A stretch of 53,469 nt of DNA from Acinetobacter gandensis. GTDB lineage: Bacteria > Pseudomonadota > Gammaproteobacteria > Pseudomonadales > Moraxellaceae. Below the pieces are notes generated by a model that was not told the DNA's origin, ran no database searches, and saw only the letters and a program-made list of their open reading frames with translations. Location: positions 1 to 53,469 of the forward strand of contig NZ_LZDS01000007.1 in the NCBI RefSeq assembly GCF_001678755.1, written 5' to 3'. Positions 27,172 through 38,065 of the stretch are shown piece after piece. Made by a program: the position numbers and the translations under genes. The number at the start of each line of letters is the position of its first letter. The stretch's first letter is position 1.

Positions 27172-27906
27172 ATGACTACCATCCCTACTATTGACCTTGT
27201 CGATGCACTTGCATCTGAATATGCAGATAAATCACCTTCTGAGATTATGAAGCTTGCACTGAGCCAGCAAGGTGAAATTGCCATTTCCTTTTCTGGTGCA
27301 GAAGATGTTGTACTGATTGATCTTGCATCGAACTTAGGGATTCCATTTCGTGTATTTAGTTTAGATACCGGTCGCTTACACCCTGAAACTTACCAATTTT
27401 TAGATACTGTCCGTAAACATTATAAAATTGATATCGAAATCTGTTTTCCAGAAAGTGATGCCGTACAAAAACTGGTGACAGAAAAGGGCTTTTTTAGCTT
27501 CTATCAAGATGAACATAAAGAATGCTGTGGTATCCGCAAAGTACAACCTTTGCGTAAAAAATTAGCGACTTTAGATGGCTGGATCACAGGTCAACGTAAG
27601 GACCAAAGCCCAGGCACACGTAATGAAATTCCTGTTGTACAAGCAGACCCTGGTTTTTCAGGCCCGGGCAAGCAATTGATTAAATATAATCCTTTGGCAA
27701 ACTGGTCTAGCGCTGATGTATGGAACTATATCCGTCTCATGGAAATTCCATATAATCCACTACACGAACGTGGCTTTATCTCGATTGGCTGTGAACCATG
27801 TACTCGACCTGTTTTACCCAATCAACACGAACGTGAAGGTCGTTGGTGGTGGGAAGATGCAACCCATAAAGAATGTGGTTTGCACGCCGGCAATATGAAA
27901 AAATAA
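27172..27906 (+). CDS. cysH: Assimilatory adenylyl-sulfate (APS) reductase, CysH family
   Basis: 244 residues. It reduces activated sulfate to sulfite for cysteine synthesis. The PP-loop is [13 protein letters not shown], and the catalytic ECGLH carries Cys235. It also has the paired cysteines of a [4Fe-4S] site: C118-C119 ([13 protein letters not shown]) and C207-x-x-C210 (GCEPCTRPV). Those pairs mark the APS-reducing class; PAPS reductases such as E. coli CysH lack them. No sat, cysN or cysI gene is adjacent. Confidence 0.92.
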   Translation: MTTIPTIDLVDALASEYADKSPSEIMKLALSQQGEIAISFSGAEDVVLIDLASNLGIPFRVFSLDTGRLHPETYQFLDTVRKHYKIDIEICFPESDAVQKLVTEKGFFSFYQDEHKECCGIRKVQPLRKKLATLDGWITGQRKDQSPGTRNEIPVVQADPGFSGPGKQLIKYNPLANWSSADVWNYIRLMEIPYNPLHERGFISIGCEPCTRPVLPNQHEREGRWWWEDATHKECGLHAGNMKK

Positions 27907-27911
27907 TCAAG

Positions 27912-27942
27912 AAAAAACCACTGATAAAGCAGTGGTTTTTTT
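27912..27942 (+). terminator. Terminator after cysH
   Basis: A 12-bp stem AAAAAACCACTG/CAGTGGTTTTTT with a 6-nt loop and T-run. Confidence 0.9.
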
Positions 27943-28074
27943 CAACCTATTGATACACATAATTCCATATCATTCTGGTCTAAAAACGCTATACTGCAAT
28001 TATCAATTTTATAATTCGAACAATGCTACTCAGATAAGAGTAGCTGTAGAAATTGCAGTGAGGCAATCAACGCT

Positions 28075-29454
28075 ATGCGTCCATTACATCCTATTGATTT
28101 CATCTTCTTAAATTTAGAGAAACGACAACAGCCAATGCATGTTGGTGGTTTATTTTTATTCCAAATTCCTGAAAATGCACCCGCTACCTTTATTCAAGAC
28201 TTAGTTGCAGATATTCGTGATTCCAAATCAATCCCAATCCCACCTTTTAACAATAAACTCAATGGCTTCTTTTGGGATGAAGATGAAGAATTCGATTTAG
28301 ATCACCATTTCCGCCACATTGCTCTGCCTCATCCTGGTCGTATCCGTGAACTTTTGACATATATTTCTCAAGAACACAGCGCTTTAATCGACCGTGCCAA
28401 ACCGCTTTGGACCTGTCATATTATTGAGGGTATCGAAGGCAATCGATTTGCGATGTATTTTAAAATTCATCATGCAATGGTTGATGGTATTGCGGGTATG
28501 CGTTTGGTTGAAAAATCTTTGTCGCATGATCCACATGCAAAAAGTATTGTCCCACCTTGGTGTGTTGAAGGCCCACGTGCTAAACGCTTAAAACAACCAA
28601 AAGTAAGTCGTGTTAAAGGCATTATGGCTACTTTAAAAGGCCAGCTAGATTCTACACCGCGTGTACTTTATGAGTTATCACAAACCGTGCTAAAAGATAT
28701 GGGACGTAATCCAGATTATGTTTCGAGTTTCCAAGCGCCAAGTTCAATATTAAACCAACGTGTAAGCTCCTCTCGCCGTTTTGCAGCCCAGTCATTCGAA
28801 TTTTCGCGTTTGTCACATATTGCCAAGTCTTTGGGTGTAACGATTAACGATATTGTCTTGGCAATTTGTTCAGGTGCATTACGTGAATACTTACTTGTAC
28901 ACAATGCACTACCGAAAAAGCCATTAATTGCCATGGTACCTGCTTCGGTACGCTCGGATGATTCTGATATGTCAAACCGAATCACCATGATACTTGCGAA
29001 TCTAGGTACACATAAAGAAGACCCTTTAGAACGCCTCAAAATTGTTCGTCGTAGCGTATTAAATGCGAAAGAACGTTTCAAACGCATGAATTCAAATCAA
29101 ATTTTAAATTACAGTGCATTTGTTTATGGTGCTGCAGGTTTAAATATCGCATCTGGTTTTATGCCAAAGCGCCAAGCCTTCAATTTGGTTATTTCTAATG
29201 TCCCAGGCCCGCAAGAGCCTTTATATTGGAATGGTGCACGTTTAGAAGCACTTTACCCAGCTTCAATTGTATTAGATGGTCAAGCATTAAATATCACCAT
29301 GACCAGTTATTTAGATAAACTTGAAGTTGGTCTGACAGCATGTCGTAATGCACTGCCTAAAATGCAGAATCTGTTGACGCATTTGGAAGACGAAATTCAA
29401 CGATTTGAAGCAATAGTGAATCAAGATGCCCCAAAGTTACAGGCGGTTAGCTAA
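28075..29454 (+). CDS. atfA: Wax ester synthase / acyl-CoA:diacylglycerol acyltransferase
   Basis: A 459-residue bifunctional WS/DGAT. It esterifies acyl-CoA to fatty alcohols or diacylglycerol, making wax esters and triacylglycerol storage bodies. The condensation-domain active site HHAMVDG is at 132-138, the same position as in the Acinetobacter prototype. N-terminal MRPLHPIDFIFLNLEKRQQP and the C-terminal NLVISNVPGPQEPLYWNGA (second family motif) are clear. The ATG at 28075 is the only sensible start. It is placed near three FadL porins, which could feed hydrophobic carbon into storage. Confidence 0.93.
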   Translation: MRPLHPIDFIFLNLEKRQQPMHVGGLFLFQIPENAPATFIQDLVADIRDSKSIPIPPFNNKLNGFFWDEDEEFDLDHHFRHIALPHPGRIRELLTYISQEHSALIDRAKPLWTCHIIEGIEGNRFAMYFKIHHAMVDGIAGMRLVEKSLSHDPHAKSIVPPWCVEGPRAKRLKQPKVSRVKGIMATLKGQLDSTPRVLYELSQTVLKDMGRNPDYVSSFQAPSSILNQRVSSSRRFAAQSFEFSRLSHIAKSLGVTINDIVLAICSGALREYLLVHNALPKKPLIAMVPASVRSDDSDMSNRITMILANLGTHKEDPLERLKIVRRSVLNAKERFKRMNSNQILNYSAFVYGAAGLNIASGFMPKRQAFNLVISNVPGPQEPLYWNGARLEALYPASIVLDGQALNITMTSYLDKLEVGLTACRNALPKMQNLLTHLEDEIQRFEAIVNQDAPKLQAVS

Positions 29455-29502
29455 CCGCCTCTTTTCAAATTTCTAAACTCCTCAATAAAAGAACTTCTCA
29501 AC

Positions 29503-29533
29503 AAAAAAGCCTTATACATGTATAAGGCTTTTT
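29503..29533 (+). terminator. Terminator after WS/DGAT gene
   Basis: A near-perfect palindrome, AAAAAGCCTTATA and its complement around CATG, ending in a T-run. Confidence 0.9.
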
Positions 29534-29772
29534 ATAATTTTTCTTATAAAAATAGAATCTAAAAATAGAATCGTTATGTCTTAATTTCTTGAATTAACTC
29601 GTTTCAATTTAAAACTGCTCTGAGTTATTTGTGTAGTAATTATCAAGCATCAATTTAAATAGATCACTCATCTATTTTTCTTTTCTAAGGGTTCAATAAG
29701 CTCTGCTATTCAAGTTTAATACATATCTTTAAAGGATGCCGCACACTGCAATATAGCCTTTGCAAAATATAC
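29534..29772. other. Gene-free stretch between WS/DGAT terminator and small ORF
   Basis: About 240 bp (318 bp from stop to stop including the terminator), AT-rich. I see no gene, repeat or hairpin beyond the terminator. Confidence 0.5.
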
Positions 29773-29946
29773 TTAAGCTTTAATTGAGCGACATTTTTTC
29801 AAAAGCTGATGGCAAGCTGCACGAATCATGCTTGCAGTAATCTGAACTTCGTTACCGCGATCATCAACGATATAACCTGAATGAATTGCTTTCGCCTCAA
29901 CCACTGTTTTAAGACTGCTGTTCATTACTGCTTTGCTCATACCCAT
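29773..29946 (-). CDS. Small conserved protein, 57 residues (possibly PA1571-like)
   Basis: The sequence runs MGMSKAVMNSSLKTVVEAKA, then a middle part (HSGYIVDDRGNEVQITASMI) and a basic end (CHQLLKKCRSIKA). The middle resembles a small family of unknown function annotated in Pseudomonas and Acinetobacter as PA1571-like; this is from memory and unverified. The ATG at 29946 has AGGTG 5 bp upstream; ATGs at 29958 and 29940 are alternatives. There is no signal peptide. It lies 143 bp downstream of rng on the same strand. Confidence 0.6.
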   Translation of the reverse strand: MGMSKAVMNSSLKTVVEAKAIHSGYIVDDRGNEVQITASMIRAACHQLLKKCRSIKA

Positions 29947-30089
29947 TATACACCTCATTTTGCTAAGCCATTTTTCGTCATTAATATCAAAAAATGGCTT
30001 TGGCTATTCGATGTGTCTAGTATTGAAAATTACAGTTGAAAAGTAAAATCTCAGATGTAACAAGTGTTTAACGATATTCTGTTACAATT

Positions 30090-31544
30090 TCAGCTGAGAA
30101 TGATATCGTATTGCTCTTGCGTATATAGATTTTCCACTTGGAACTTAATCGTTCTGCTTATAAAGTGCTCTAAATCCGCAACTGCAGGTGCTTCAGCCGT
30201 TAACAATCGGTCAATCACAGAAGGATGTGCAACAACGGTAAAGCCACTTTGTGACTCATAAGCACGTGCATATCTTAAGATTTCTCGAAATATTTCGTAG
30301 CAAACAGTCTCGGCAGTTTTAACATAACCACGCCCCTGACAAGTTGGACATGAATCACATAATAAATGTTCCAATGATTCACGTGTACGCTTACGGGTCA
30401 TTTCCACCAAGCCTAATTCAGAGACTTGAGTAATTTTCGTTTTAGCATGATCACGTTCGAGCATTTTCTCAAATTGATTCATCACTTCTTCACGATGTAG
30501 CGCTTCTTGCATATCAATGAAGTCAATGATGATGATCCCGCCGAGATTACGTAAACGTAATTGGCGAGCAATAACCTGAGTCGCTTCCATATTGGTTTTA
30601 AACACAGTGTCTTCTAGAGATCGGCCACCAACATAAGAACCTGTATTCACGTCAATCGTGGTCATCGCTTCAGTTTGGTCAATCATCAGGTAACCACCTG
30701 ACTTCAATGCAACACGTGTTTGTAATGCCTTTTGAATATCTTCTTCAACATTGTATAGATCGAAGATTGGACGCTCCCCTGGATAATGCAATAAACGATT
30801 CTGCATACTCGGAACGAACTCTTGCACAAACTCACTTAACTTGCCATGAACTTCACGCGAATCGACCTGAATTTTAGACGTATCTTCATTGGCCAAATCA
30901 CGAATGACGCGTTGTGGTAACGGCAATTCTTCAAATATCAATGATGGCACGACGATACTGCGCTGCTTGCGCTGTATGTATTCCCACAGTTTGGCAAGGT
31001 ATGCCATATCTTGTGCAATTTCCTCTTCAGGAATGCCTTCCGCCGCGGTACGGACAATGACAGAACCTGGAAGATTATGTTGTTTTTGAATACGCTCAAT
31101 CATGCTCCGTAAACGGTCACGCTCTTCTTCAGACTCAATGCGCTGCGAGACACCTGTATGACTACCATACGGCATGAGAACCAAATAACGTGAAGGAATA
31201 GAAAGATCAGTAGAAAGTCGTGCGCCTTTCGTTCCGAGCATATCTTTCATCACTTGAACAGTAAGTACCTGCCCCGGTTGTAGCAAGTCAAATACATTAG
31301 GTGTCGGTTGATTACGCTGCCATACCATATCATTGATATGTAAAAAAGCAGTTCTTGAAAGTCCAATATCAATAAAAGCTGCTTGCATACCTGGCAGTAC
31401 GCGAACCACTTTCCCTTTATAAATATTTCCCACTAACCCACGCTTCACCGTACGTTCAACGAATAATTCATTGACCGTGCCGTTTTGAATCAATGCCACA
31501 CGACATTCCATCGGTGTGACATTAATCAACAACTCGTCAGACAT
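30090..31544 (-). CDS. rng: Ribonuclease G
   Basis: A 484-residue RNase E/G family endoribonuclease that trims the 5' end of 16S rRNA and takes part in mRNA decay. An S1 domain is near residues 33-120 (GLVGNIYKGKVVRVLPGMQA, AFLHINDM). The catalytic core has metal-binding TTIDVNTGSY and IIIDFIDM, and the zinc-link is CDSCPTCQGRG. The length lacks the long RNase E tail. The ATG at 31544 gives the family N-terminus (MSDELLINVTPMECRVAL). It is the last gene of the mreBCD-maf-rng cluster, with a 42-bp gap to maf. Confidence 0.93.
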   Translation of the reverse strand: MSDELLINVTPMECRVALIQNGTVNELFVERTVKRGLVGNIYKGKVVRVLPGMQAAFIDIGLSRTAFLHINDMVWQRNQPTPNVFDLLQPGQVLTVQVMKDMLGTKGARLSTDLSIPSRYLVLMPYGSHTGVSQRIESEEERDRLRSMIERIQKQHNLPGSVIVRTAAEGIPEEEIAQDMAYLAKLWEYIQRKQRSIVVPSLIFEELPLPQRVIRDLANEDTSKIQVDSREVHGKLSEFVQEFVPSMQNRLLHYPGERPIFDLYNVEEDIQKALQTRVALKSGGYLMIDQTEAMTTIDVNTGSYVGGRSLEDTVFKTNMEATQVIARQLRLRNLGGIIIIDFIDMQEALHREEVMNQFEKMLERDHAKTKITQVSELGLVEMTRKRTRESLEHLLCDSCPTCQGRGYVKTAETVCYEIFREILRYARAYESQSGFTVVAHPSVIDRLLTAEAPAVADLEHFISRTIKFQVENLYTQEQYDIILS

Positions 31545-31586
31545 AACAAAACTCAAAACATTATAAAAATTCTGGTGTTTCAGCAG

Positions 31587-32153
31587 TTAATTTAGTGCCT
31601 TAACTGTCTGTAATAACTGTACGGTTTCATATAAAGGTAGCCCAACCACATTGCTGTAGCTCCCTTCAATACAAGGAATATAGCGCGCAGCTATTCCCTG
31701 AATCGCATAGGCTCCCGCTTTGCCTATCGGTTCGCCCGTTGCCCAATAGCTTTCCATATCATCTAGGCTAAGCGATTGAAATTCAACCTGTGTACGCACT
31801 ACTATACTGCAAATTTGTTGTTTTGTACGTACGCAAACACCTGAATACACATCATGTTTGCGTCCAGAAATGAGTTGCCACATTTCAAATGCGTGTTGTT
31901 TTGATTCAGGTTTACCTAAAATATGATGATCGACACTGAGACTGGTGTCGGCTGCAATGACAATTGCATCGGGATATTCATCTTGTACCGCTTGAGCTTT
32001 TGCACGAGCTAGACGCTCGACATAATCTGCAACTGACTCACCCTCATGTACCGACTCATCAATATCGGGACTGAAAATATCAAAGTTTAGCCCCAACTGT
32101 TGGAGCAATTCACGACGACGGGGTGAGCTAGAAGCGAGAATTAAATGCGCCAT
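31587..32153 (-). CDS. maf: Maf-family nucleotide pyrophosphatase (YhdE type)
   Basis: 188 residues. Maf proteins hydrolyse dTTP/UTP or modified nucleotides and influence septum formation. Signature ASSSPRRRELLQQLG is at 7-21, ESVADYVERLARAKA follows, then AADTSL with the catalytic Asp, and GKAGAYAIQG. The dTTP/UTP-type subclass is the likely one, by context next to mreBCD. The ATG at 32153 overlaps the mreD stop by 13 bp. Confidence 0.92.
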   Translation of the reverse strand: MAHLILASSSPRRRELLQQLGLNFDIFSPDIDESVHEGESVADYVERLARAKAQAVQDEYPDAIVIAADTSLSVDHHILGKPESKQHAFEMWQLISGRKHDVYSGVCVRTKQQICSIVVRTQVEFQSLSLDDMESYWATGEPIGKAGAYAIQGIAARYIPCIEGSYSNVVGLPLYETVQLLQTVKALN

Positions 32154-32632
32154 TTTCTGAGTACATAATACAAAATTGGCCAAAGTAAAATGCTAGCCAA
32201 TAAAGGTTGCCAATGACGTGCAAAACTAAACTGTAGCCCACTCATGACTTGTGCAATCCAGACAAAGAACAGATGTGCCACAATTGAAAGTGCAGCAATT
32301 ATCCATAGATTTGCAAAGGTAAGTATGCGGCGCTCACGGGTTAAAAACCGCGTTACAAAGGCAATCACGACAAAACTCAAAGCATTCATGCCAAATGGTG
32401 CATCGAGTAGTAAGTCTGCAAATAGGCCCGTCCCGAAAGCAAACCAAATACCACACCATGTCGGCTGACACAGCACCCAAAACAACATGACCATCAACAT
32501 AAACAGTGGACGCCATCCCGAAATATCATAAGACAAGGGATAAACCATCAACAAAGATGCCATCACAATTGAGATGATGATTGGAAATAATGGATCACGC
32601 TGTGTATGACGGCTCAGCTTAGCGAGTGACAT
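32141..32632 (-). CDS. mreD: Rod-shape determining protein MreD
   Basis: A 163-residue inner-membrane protein with about five helices (for example IIISIVMASLLMVYPLS, LFMLMVMLFWVLC, FGTGLFADLLLDAPFG). The DLLLDAPFGMNALSF segment is typical of MreD. It links MreC and the elongasome in rod-shape peptidoglycan growth. It overlaps mreC by 14 bp and maf by 13 bp, so translation is probably coupled. Confidence 0.9.
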   Translation of the reverse strand: MSLAKLSRHTQRDPLFPIIISIVMASLLMVYPLSYDISGWRPLFMLMVMLFWVLCQPTWCGIWFAFGTGLFADLLLDAPFGMNALSFVVIAFVTRFLTRERRILTFANLWIIAALSIVAHLFFVWIAQVMSGLQFSFARHWQPLLASILLWPILYYVLRKWRI

Positions 32633-33476
32633 GTGGTTGCTCCATCGCTAACGAATCTGAAAATAAAACCACAACATGATGACCACCTGCGAGTTGCGCC
32701 GCTGGTTTTAAATCAATTTGTGCGAATTCACCCGAATTGTGTCGGCTGACTTTTGACACTGTACCGACTAAATAACCCGCTGGGAAATGTGCCCCCAAAC
32801 CTGAGCTATAAACTTTTTCACCCACTTTGATGTTGGCGCTGGTTGGTACATATTCCATCTTTAAACGACCTAAATCACCTGTACCCGTTACGATGGCGCG
32901 CATACCGGTATGCTCCATACGTACTGATAAAGAATGTTCTTTGTCTGACAGCAACATGACACGGCTACTATGTGGATAGACGTTAATAATCTGCCCCATA
33001 ATCCCTTTGTCATCGAGTACTGTCTGCCCCACTTTTAACTGGCTGCTTGCACCACGATTAATCACGATAATATGGCGCAGTGGGTCGGCATCTGTACCGA
33101 TCACTTCTGCAATTTCCATACGACCATCAATGATTAAAGGTGTATCAAGTAAACCGCGTAAACGGGTGTTTTCAGCAGATAATTCAGAAAGTTTTTGTAA
33201 GCGGACTTGAGCCTGTAATAACTCAGCTTGCATCGCAGTATTTTCACGGCGCAATTGAGCTTCAGACTTGGTTTGTTGATTTAGCCATTCTCGCGATAAC
33301 ACTGGATAGCTTGCAAGGGCATATATTGGATTATATGCCGCATACAAGACGTCTCTTGCCGGTTGAATTACATGTGGCATGCGCCAGTCGAAAAACAGCA
33401 CAACCAAACATGTAATCACCGCAATGATAAATGAGCGAAAAGATGGCGGTTGTCTTGAAAACAGTTGCGTTTGCAC
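32619..33476 (-). CDS. mreC: Rod-shape determining protein MreC
   Basis: 285 residues: a short cytosolic tail, one helix (FIIAVITCLVVLFFDWRM), a coiled coil (about 70-115), then the periplasmic beta-barrel core (EVIGTDADPLRHIIVINRGA, GQTVLDDKGIMGQI). It scaffolds PBP2/RodA under MreB control. Start is GTG at 33476, 16 bp after the mreB stop. Confidence 0.92.
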   Translation of the reverse strand: MQTQLFSRQPPSFRSFIIAVITCLVVLFFDWRMPHVIQPARDVLYAAYNPIYALASYPVLSREWLNQQTKSEAQLRRENTAMQAELLQAQVRLQKLSELSAENTRLRGLLDTPLIIDGRMEIAEVIGTDADPLRHIIVINRGASSQLKVGQTVLDDKGIMGQIINVYPHSSRVMLLSDKEHSLSVRMEHTGMRAIVTGTGDLGRLKMEYVPTSANIKVGEKVYSSGLGAHFPAGYLVGTVSKVSRHNSGEFAQIDLKPAAQLAGGHHVVVLFSDSLAMEQPHVTR

Positions 33477-33492
33477 CCGCCGAGTCCTTTTC

Positions 33493-34620
<1,128 letters not shown>

Positions 34621-34672
34621 TTATTATAAGCCACTATATTTTGATTTTTTTTAATACTGATTAGGTAATGTT

Positions 34673-34987
34673 ATGTCTACATCGGATGCACAGCATTCTG
34701 CAGATCTAAATGCACAAACAGTTTCAGGGATTGCACATCTCGCACGTTTATCGCTGAATGAGACGCAATCTGCTGAATATGCTCAAAGTTTAAATAAAAT
34801 TTTAGGCATGATGGAAACCCTGAAAGGCATCAATACCGACGGTGTTGAACCGCTCAAAAGCCCATTCGACAATCCACAGCCTTTACGTGAAGACCGCGTA
34901 TCTGAAAGCAATCATCGTGAAGAATATCAAGCAGTTGCTCCTGCAACTCAGGACGGCTTATACCTTGTTCCTCGTGTGATTGAATAA
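34673..34987 (+). CDS. gatC: Asp/Glu-tRNA amidotransferase subunit C
   Basis: A 104-residue small subunit that wraps GatA and GatB of the glutamine-dependent amidotransferase. Typical helices are [19 protein letters not shown] and [15 protein letters not shown], then the extended LREDRVSES belt. First gene of gatCAB. Confidence 0.92.
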   Translation: MSTSDAQHSADLNAQTVSGIAHLARLSLNETQSAEYAQSLNKILGMMETLKGINTDGVEPLKSPFDNPQPLREDRVSESNHREEYQAVAPATQDGLYLVPRVIE

Positions 34988-35039
34988 TTTTCATTCAGAT
35001 AACCCATTTATTCAAATTAAACGTAAAGAAATATTTCTT

Positions 35040-36518
35040 ATGACTGATTTACATCGCTTATCCATTCGTGAGCTGTCTGAAGGTTTGGCTAGTGCTAAAT
35101 TTTCTTCACGCGAATTGACTGAACACTATTTAAAACGCATTGAAAAAATCGATGCACAAGTAAAATCGTATGTGACCGTCACTGCAGAACAAGCACTTGC
35201 ACAAGCTGATGCGGCTGACGCGGCACTAAAAGCCGGTAATGCAACTGCATTAACGGGTGTGCCGATTGCACATAAAGACATTTTTTGTACCCAAGGTATT
35301 AAGACCACTGCTGGTTCTAAAATACTGGACAATTTTATCTCTCCTTACGACGCGACCGTTGTAGCGAAAGGTAAAGCTGCGGGCCTTGTCACTTTAGGTA
35401 AAGTGAACATGGACGAATTCGCCATGGGTTCAACCTCTGAAAACTCATATTACGGCGCAACAGCAAACCCATGGAATTTAAGCCATGTACCGGGTGGCTC
35501 ATCTGGTGGTTCTGCTGCTGCCGTTGCCGCTGACCTTGCCCCATTTGCAACAGGTACAGATACAGGCGGTTCGATTCGTCAGCCTGCGTCATTCTGCGGC
35601 TTGACTGGCCTTAAACCGACTTATGGTCGTGTATCTCGCTTCGGTATGATCGCGTATGCATCATCACTGGATCAAGGTGGCCCAATGGCGCGCTCGGCTG
35701 AAGACTGCGCTTACCTCATGAATGTGATGGCAGGTCATGATGCGAAAGATTCAACTTCAGTTGAAAAAGACGTCGACAACTACGTTGCTAACTTAAATGA
35801 TACTTCGGTAAAAGGTTTACGTATTGGTATTCCTAAACAGTACTTTAATGTTGCTGGTTTAGATGCAGACGTAAAAGCACGCGTTGAAGAATCACTGAAA
35901 AAGTTAGAAGAAATGGGCGCGACATTGGTTGAGATTGATCTCACCATGACGGATGCTTATGTTCCGACGTATTATCTGATCGCGCCTGCTGAAGCATCGT
36001 CTAACTTACAACGTTTTGATGGCGTGCGTTATGGCTACCGCTGTGAAAACCCTGTGGACTTAATGGACTTGTACAAACGTTCACGTTCAGAAGGTTTTGG
36101 TAAAGAAGTTCAGCAACGTATTTTGATTGGCACTTATGCGTTGTCTGCCGGTTATTACGATGCGTACTATGTGAAAGCACAAAAAGTACGTCGTCTCATT
36201 CAACAGGATTTCTTAAAAGCATTTGAGTCTGTAGATGTGATTGCTGCCCCTGCTGCACCGACAACTGCTTATAAGATTGGAGCAAACCTTTCTCCAGTTG
36301 AAATGTACTTGGGTGACATCTACACCATCGCGGTGAACCTTGCGGGCTTACCTGCAATTAACGCGCCTGTTGGTTTTGACAAAGACAACTTACCTGTTGG
36401 CTTACAGCTGATTGGTAACTACTGGTCAGAATCGCAATTGTTGTCTGTGGTACATCAGTATCAACAAGCAACCGATTGGCATACAAAACGCGCTGCAATT
36501 GCTGAGGAGAATGCATAA
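35040..36518 (+). CDS. gatA: Asp/Glu-tRNA amidotransferase subunit A
   Basis: A 492-residue amidase-signature enzyme. It frees ammonia from glutamine to convert misacylated Glu-tRNA(Gln) or Asp-tRNA(Asn). The Ser-cisSer-Lys triad is seen as Lys79 (AHKDIF), Ser154 ([11 protein letters not shown]) and Ser178 ([11 protein letters not shown]). The ATG at 35040 gives a normal N-terminus; the longer frame from 34980 overlaps gatC and is non-homologous. The stop overlaps the gatB start (TAATG). Confidence 0.95.
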   Translation: MTDLHRLSIRELSEGLASAKFSSRELTEHYLKRIEKIDAQVKSYVTVTAEQALAQADAADAALKAGNATALTGVPIAHKDIFCTQGIKTTAGSKILDNFISPYDATVVAKGKAAGLVTLGKVNMDEFAMGSTSENSYYGATANPWNLSHVPGGSSGGSAAAVAADLAPFATGTDTGGSIRQPASFCGLTGLKPTYGRVSRFGMIAYASSLDQGGPMARSAEDCAYLMNVMAGHDAKDSTSVEKDVDNYVANLNDTSVKGLRIGIPKQYFNVAGLDADVKARVEESLKKLEEMGATLVEIDLTMTDAYVPTYYLIAPAEASSNLQRFDGVRYGYRCENPVDLMDLYKRSRSEGFGKEVQQRILIGTYALSAGYYDAYYVKAQKVRRLIQQDFLKAFESVDVIAAPAAPTTAYKIGANLSPVEMYLGDIYTIAVNLAGLPAINAPVGFDKDNLPVGLQLIGNYWSESQLLSVVHQYQQATDWHTKRAAIAEENA

Positions 36519-37993
36519 TGGCTCAAGCTCAAAAGAAACCAAAATCTAACCTGATTGATGGTTGGGAAGTGGTGATTGGTATTGAGATTCACACTCAGCT
36601 TGCTACCAATACCAAAATTTTCTCAGGTTCATCGACTGTGTTTGGTCAAGACCCAAATACACAAGCGAGCCTTGTAGATTTAGCAATGCCGGGCGTATTA
36701 CCTGTATTGAACAAAGAAGTGGTTGATCTTGCGATTCGCTTTGGTTTAGGTATCGATGCATATATCGACCAAGCGTCTGTGTTTGCACGTAAAAACTACT
36801 TCTACCCTGACTCTCCAAAAGGCTACCAAATTAGCCAAATGGACAACCCGATTGTGGGCTTGGGTCATATCGACATTCAACTTGAAGATGGTACGGTGAA
36901 ACGCATTGGCGTAACTCGTGCGCACCTTGAGGAAGATGCAGGTAAATCAATCCATGACCAATTTGAAGGCATGTCAGGTATCGATTTAAACCGTGCAGGC
37001 ACACCACTGCTTGAAATCGTATCTGAGCCGGATATGCGTTCGGTTGAAGAAGCTGTTGCTTATATTAAAGCGATTCACACGTTAGTGCGTTGGTTAGGTA
37101 TTTCTGACGGTAACATGGCGGAAGGTTCGTTCCGTGCGGACTGTAACGTGTCACTGCGTCGTCCTGGTCAACCGTTTGGTACGCGTTGTGAGCTTAAAAA
37201 CCTCAACTCATTCCGTTTCATTGAGCAAGCGATCAATGTTGAAATTGAACGCCAAATGGAAATCTTGGATTGGGACGGTACAATCGACCAAGAAACTCGT
37301 TTGTTTGACCCTGTGAAGATGGAAACGCGTTCTATGCGTTCGAAAGAAGAAGCGAACGATTATCGCTACTTCCCAGATCCTGACCTGTTGCCTGTGATCA
37401 TTGCAGATGAGCAAATTGAAGCGGCACGTGCTGCCCTTCCAGAGCTTCCTGCTGCACGTCGTGCACGCTTTGTAGCGGACTTTGGTGTAACTGAGTACGA
37501 TGCTCACGTACTGACACTGACTCGTGAAATGTCAGAGTTTTACGAAGATGTGGTGAAAGCTGCTGGTGGCGCTGCGCAAGGTAAGATTGCGGCAAACTGG
37601 GTGATGGGTGAATTCTCAGGTGCTTTAAACAAAGCTGGCCTAGACCTTGCTGATTCTCCTGTGTCGAGTGAGAAATTGGGTGGCATGATTGCACGTATTG
37701 TCGATAACACCATCAGCGGTAAGATCGCGAAACAGGTGTTCGGCTTTATGTGGGAAGAAGGCAAAACTGCGGACGAAATTATTGCTGAGAAAGGCTTGAA
37801 ACAGGAAACTGATACAGGCGCAATTGAAGCAATTATTAAGGAAGTTCTTGCTGCCAACGAGAAGATGGTTGAAGAGTATAAATCTGGTAAAGAGAAAGCT
37901 TTTAACGGTCTAGTTGGTCAGGTGATGAAAGCATCACGTGGTAAGGCTAACCCTGCACAAGTGAATGAATTAATGAAGAAATTAATTGGTTAA
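36518..37993 (+). CDS. gatB: Asp/Glu-tRNA amidotransferase subunit B
   Basis: 491 residues. It binds misacylated tRNA and activates the carboxylate. Signature [45 protein letters not shown], and the C-terminal YqeY-like tail ([20 protein letters not shown]) are present. GAGGAG precedes the start, and translation is coupled to gatA by a 1-nt overlap. Confidence 0.95.
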   Translation: MAQAQKKPKSNLIDGWEVVIGIEIHTQLATNTKIFSGSSTVFGQDPNTQASLVDLAMPGVLPVLNKEVVDLAIRFGLGIDAYIDQASVFARKNYFYPDSPKGYQISQMDNPIVGLGHIDIQLEDGTVKRIGVTRAHLEEDAGKSIHDQFEGMSGIDLNRAGTPLLEIVSEPDMRSVEEAVAYIKAIHTLVRWLGISDGNMAEGSFRADCNVSLRRPGQPFGTRCELKNLNSFRFIEQAINVEIERQMEILDWDGTIDQETRLFDPVKMETRSMRSKEEANDYRYFPDPDLLPVIIADEQIEAARAALPELPAARRARFVADFGVTEYDAHVLTLTREMSEFYEDVVKAAGGAAQGKIAANWVMGEFSGALNKAGLDLADSPVSSEKLGGMIARIVDNTISGKIAKQVFGFMWEEGKTADEIIAEKGLKQETDTGAIEAIIKEVLAANEKMVEEYKSGKEKAFNGLVGQVMKASRGKANPAQVNELMKKLIG

Positions 37994-38024
37994 TTTATTC
38001 GCTAATTATTTGATTTCATGTTAT

Positions 38025-38053
38025 AAAAACCTCGCTTAATGCGGGGTTTTTTT
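38025..38053 (+). terminator. Terminator after gatB
   Basis: A 10-bp stem AAAACCTCGC/GCGGGGTTTT (one G-T pair) with a TTAAT loop and T-run. It ends 12 bp before the accepted start of the next gene. An ATG at 38039 lies inside the stem. Confidence 0.85.
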
Positions 38054-38065
38054 ATGGGAGAAAGT

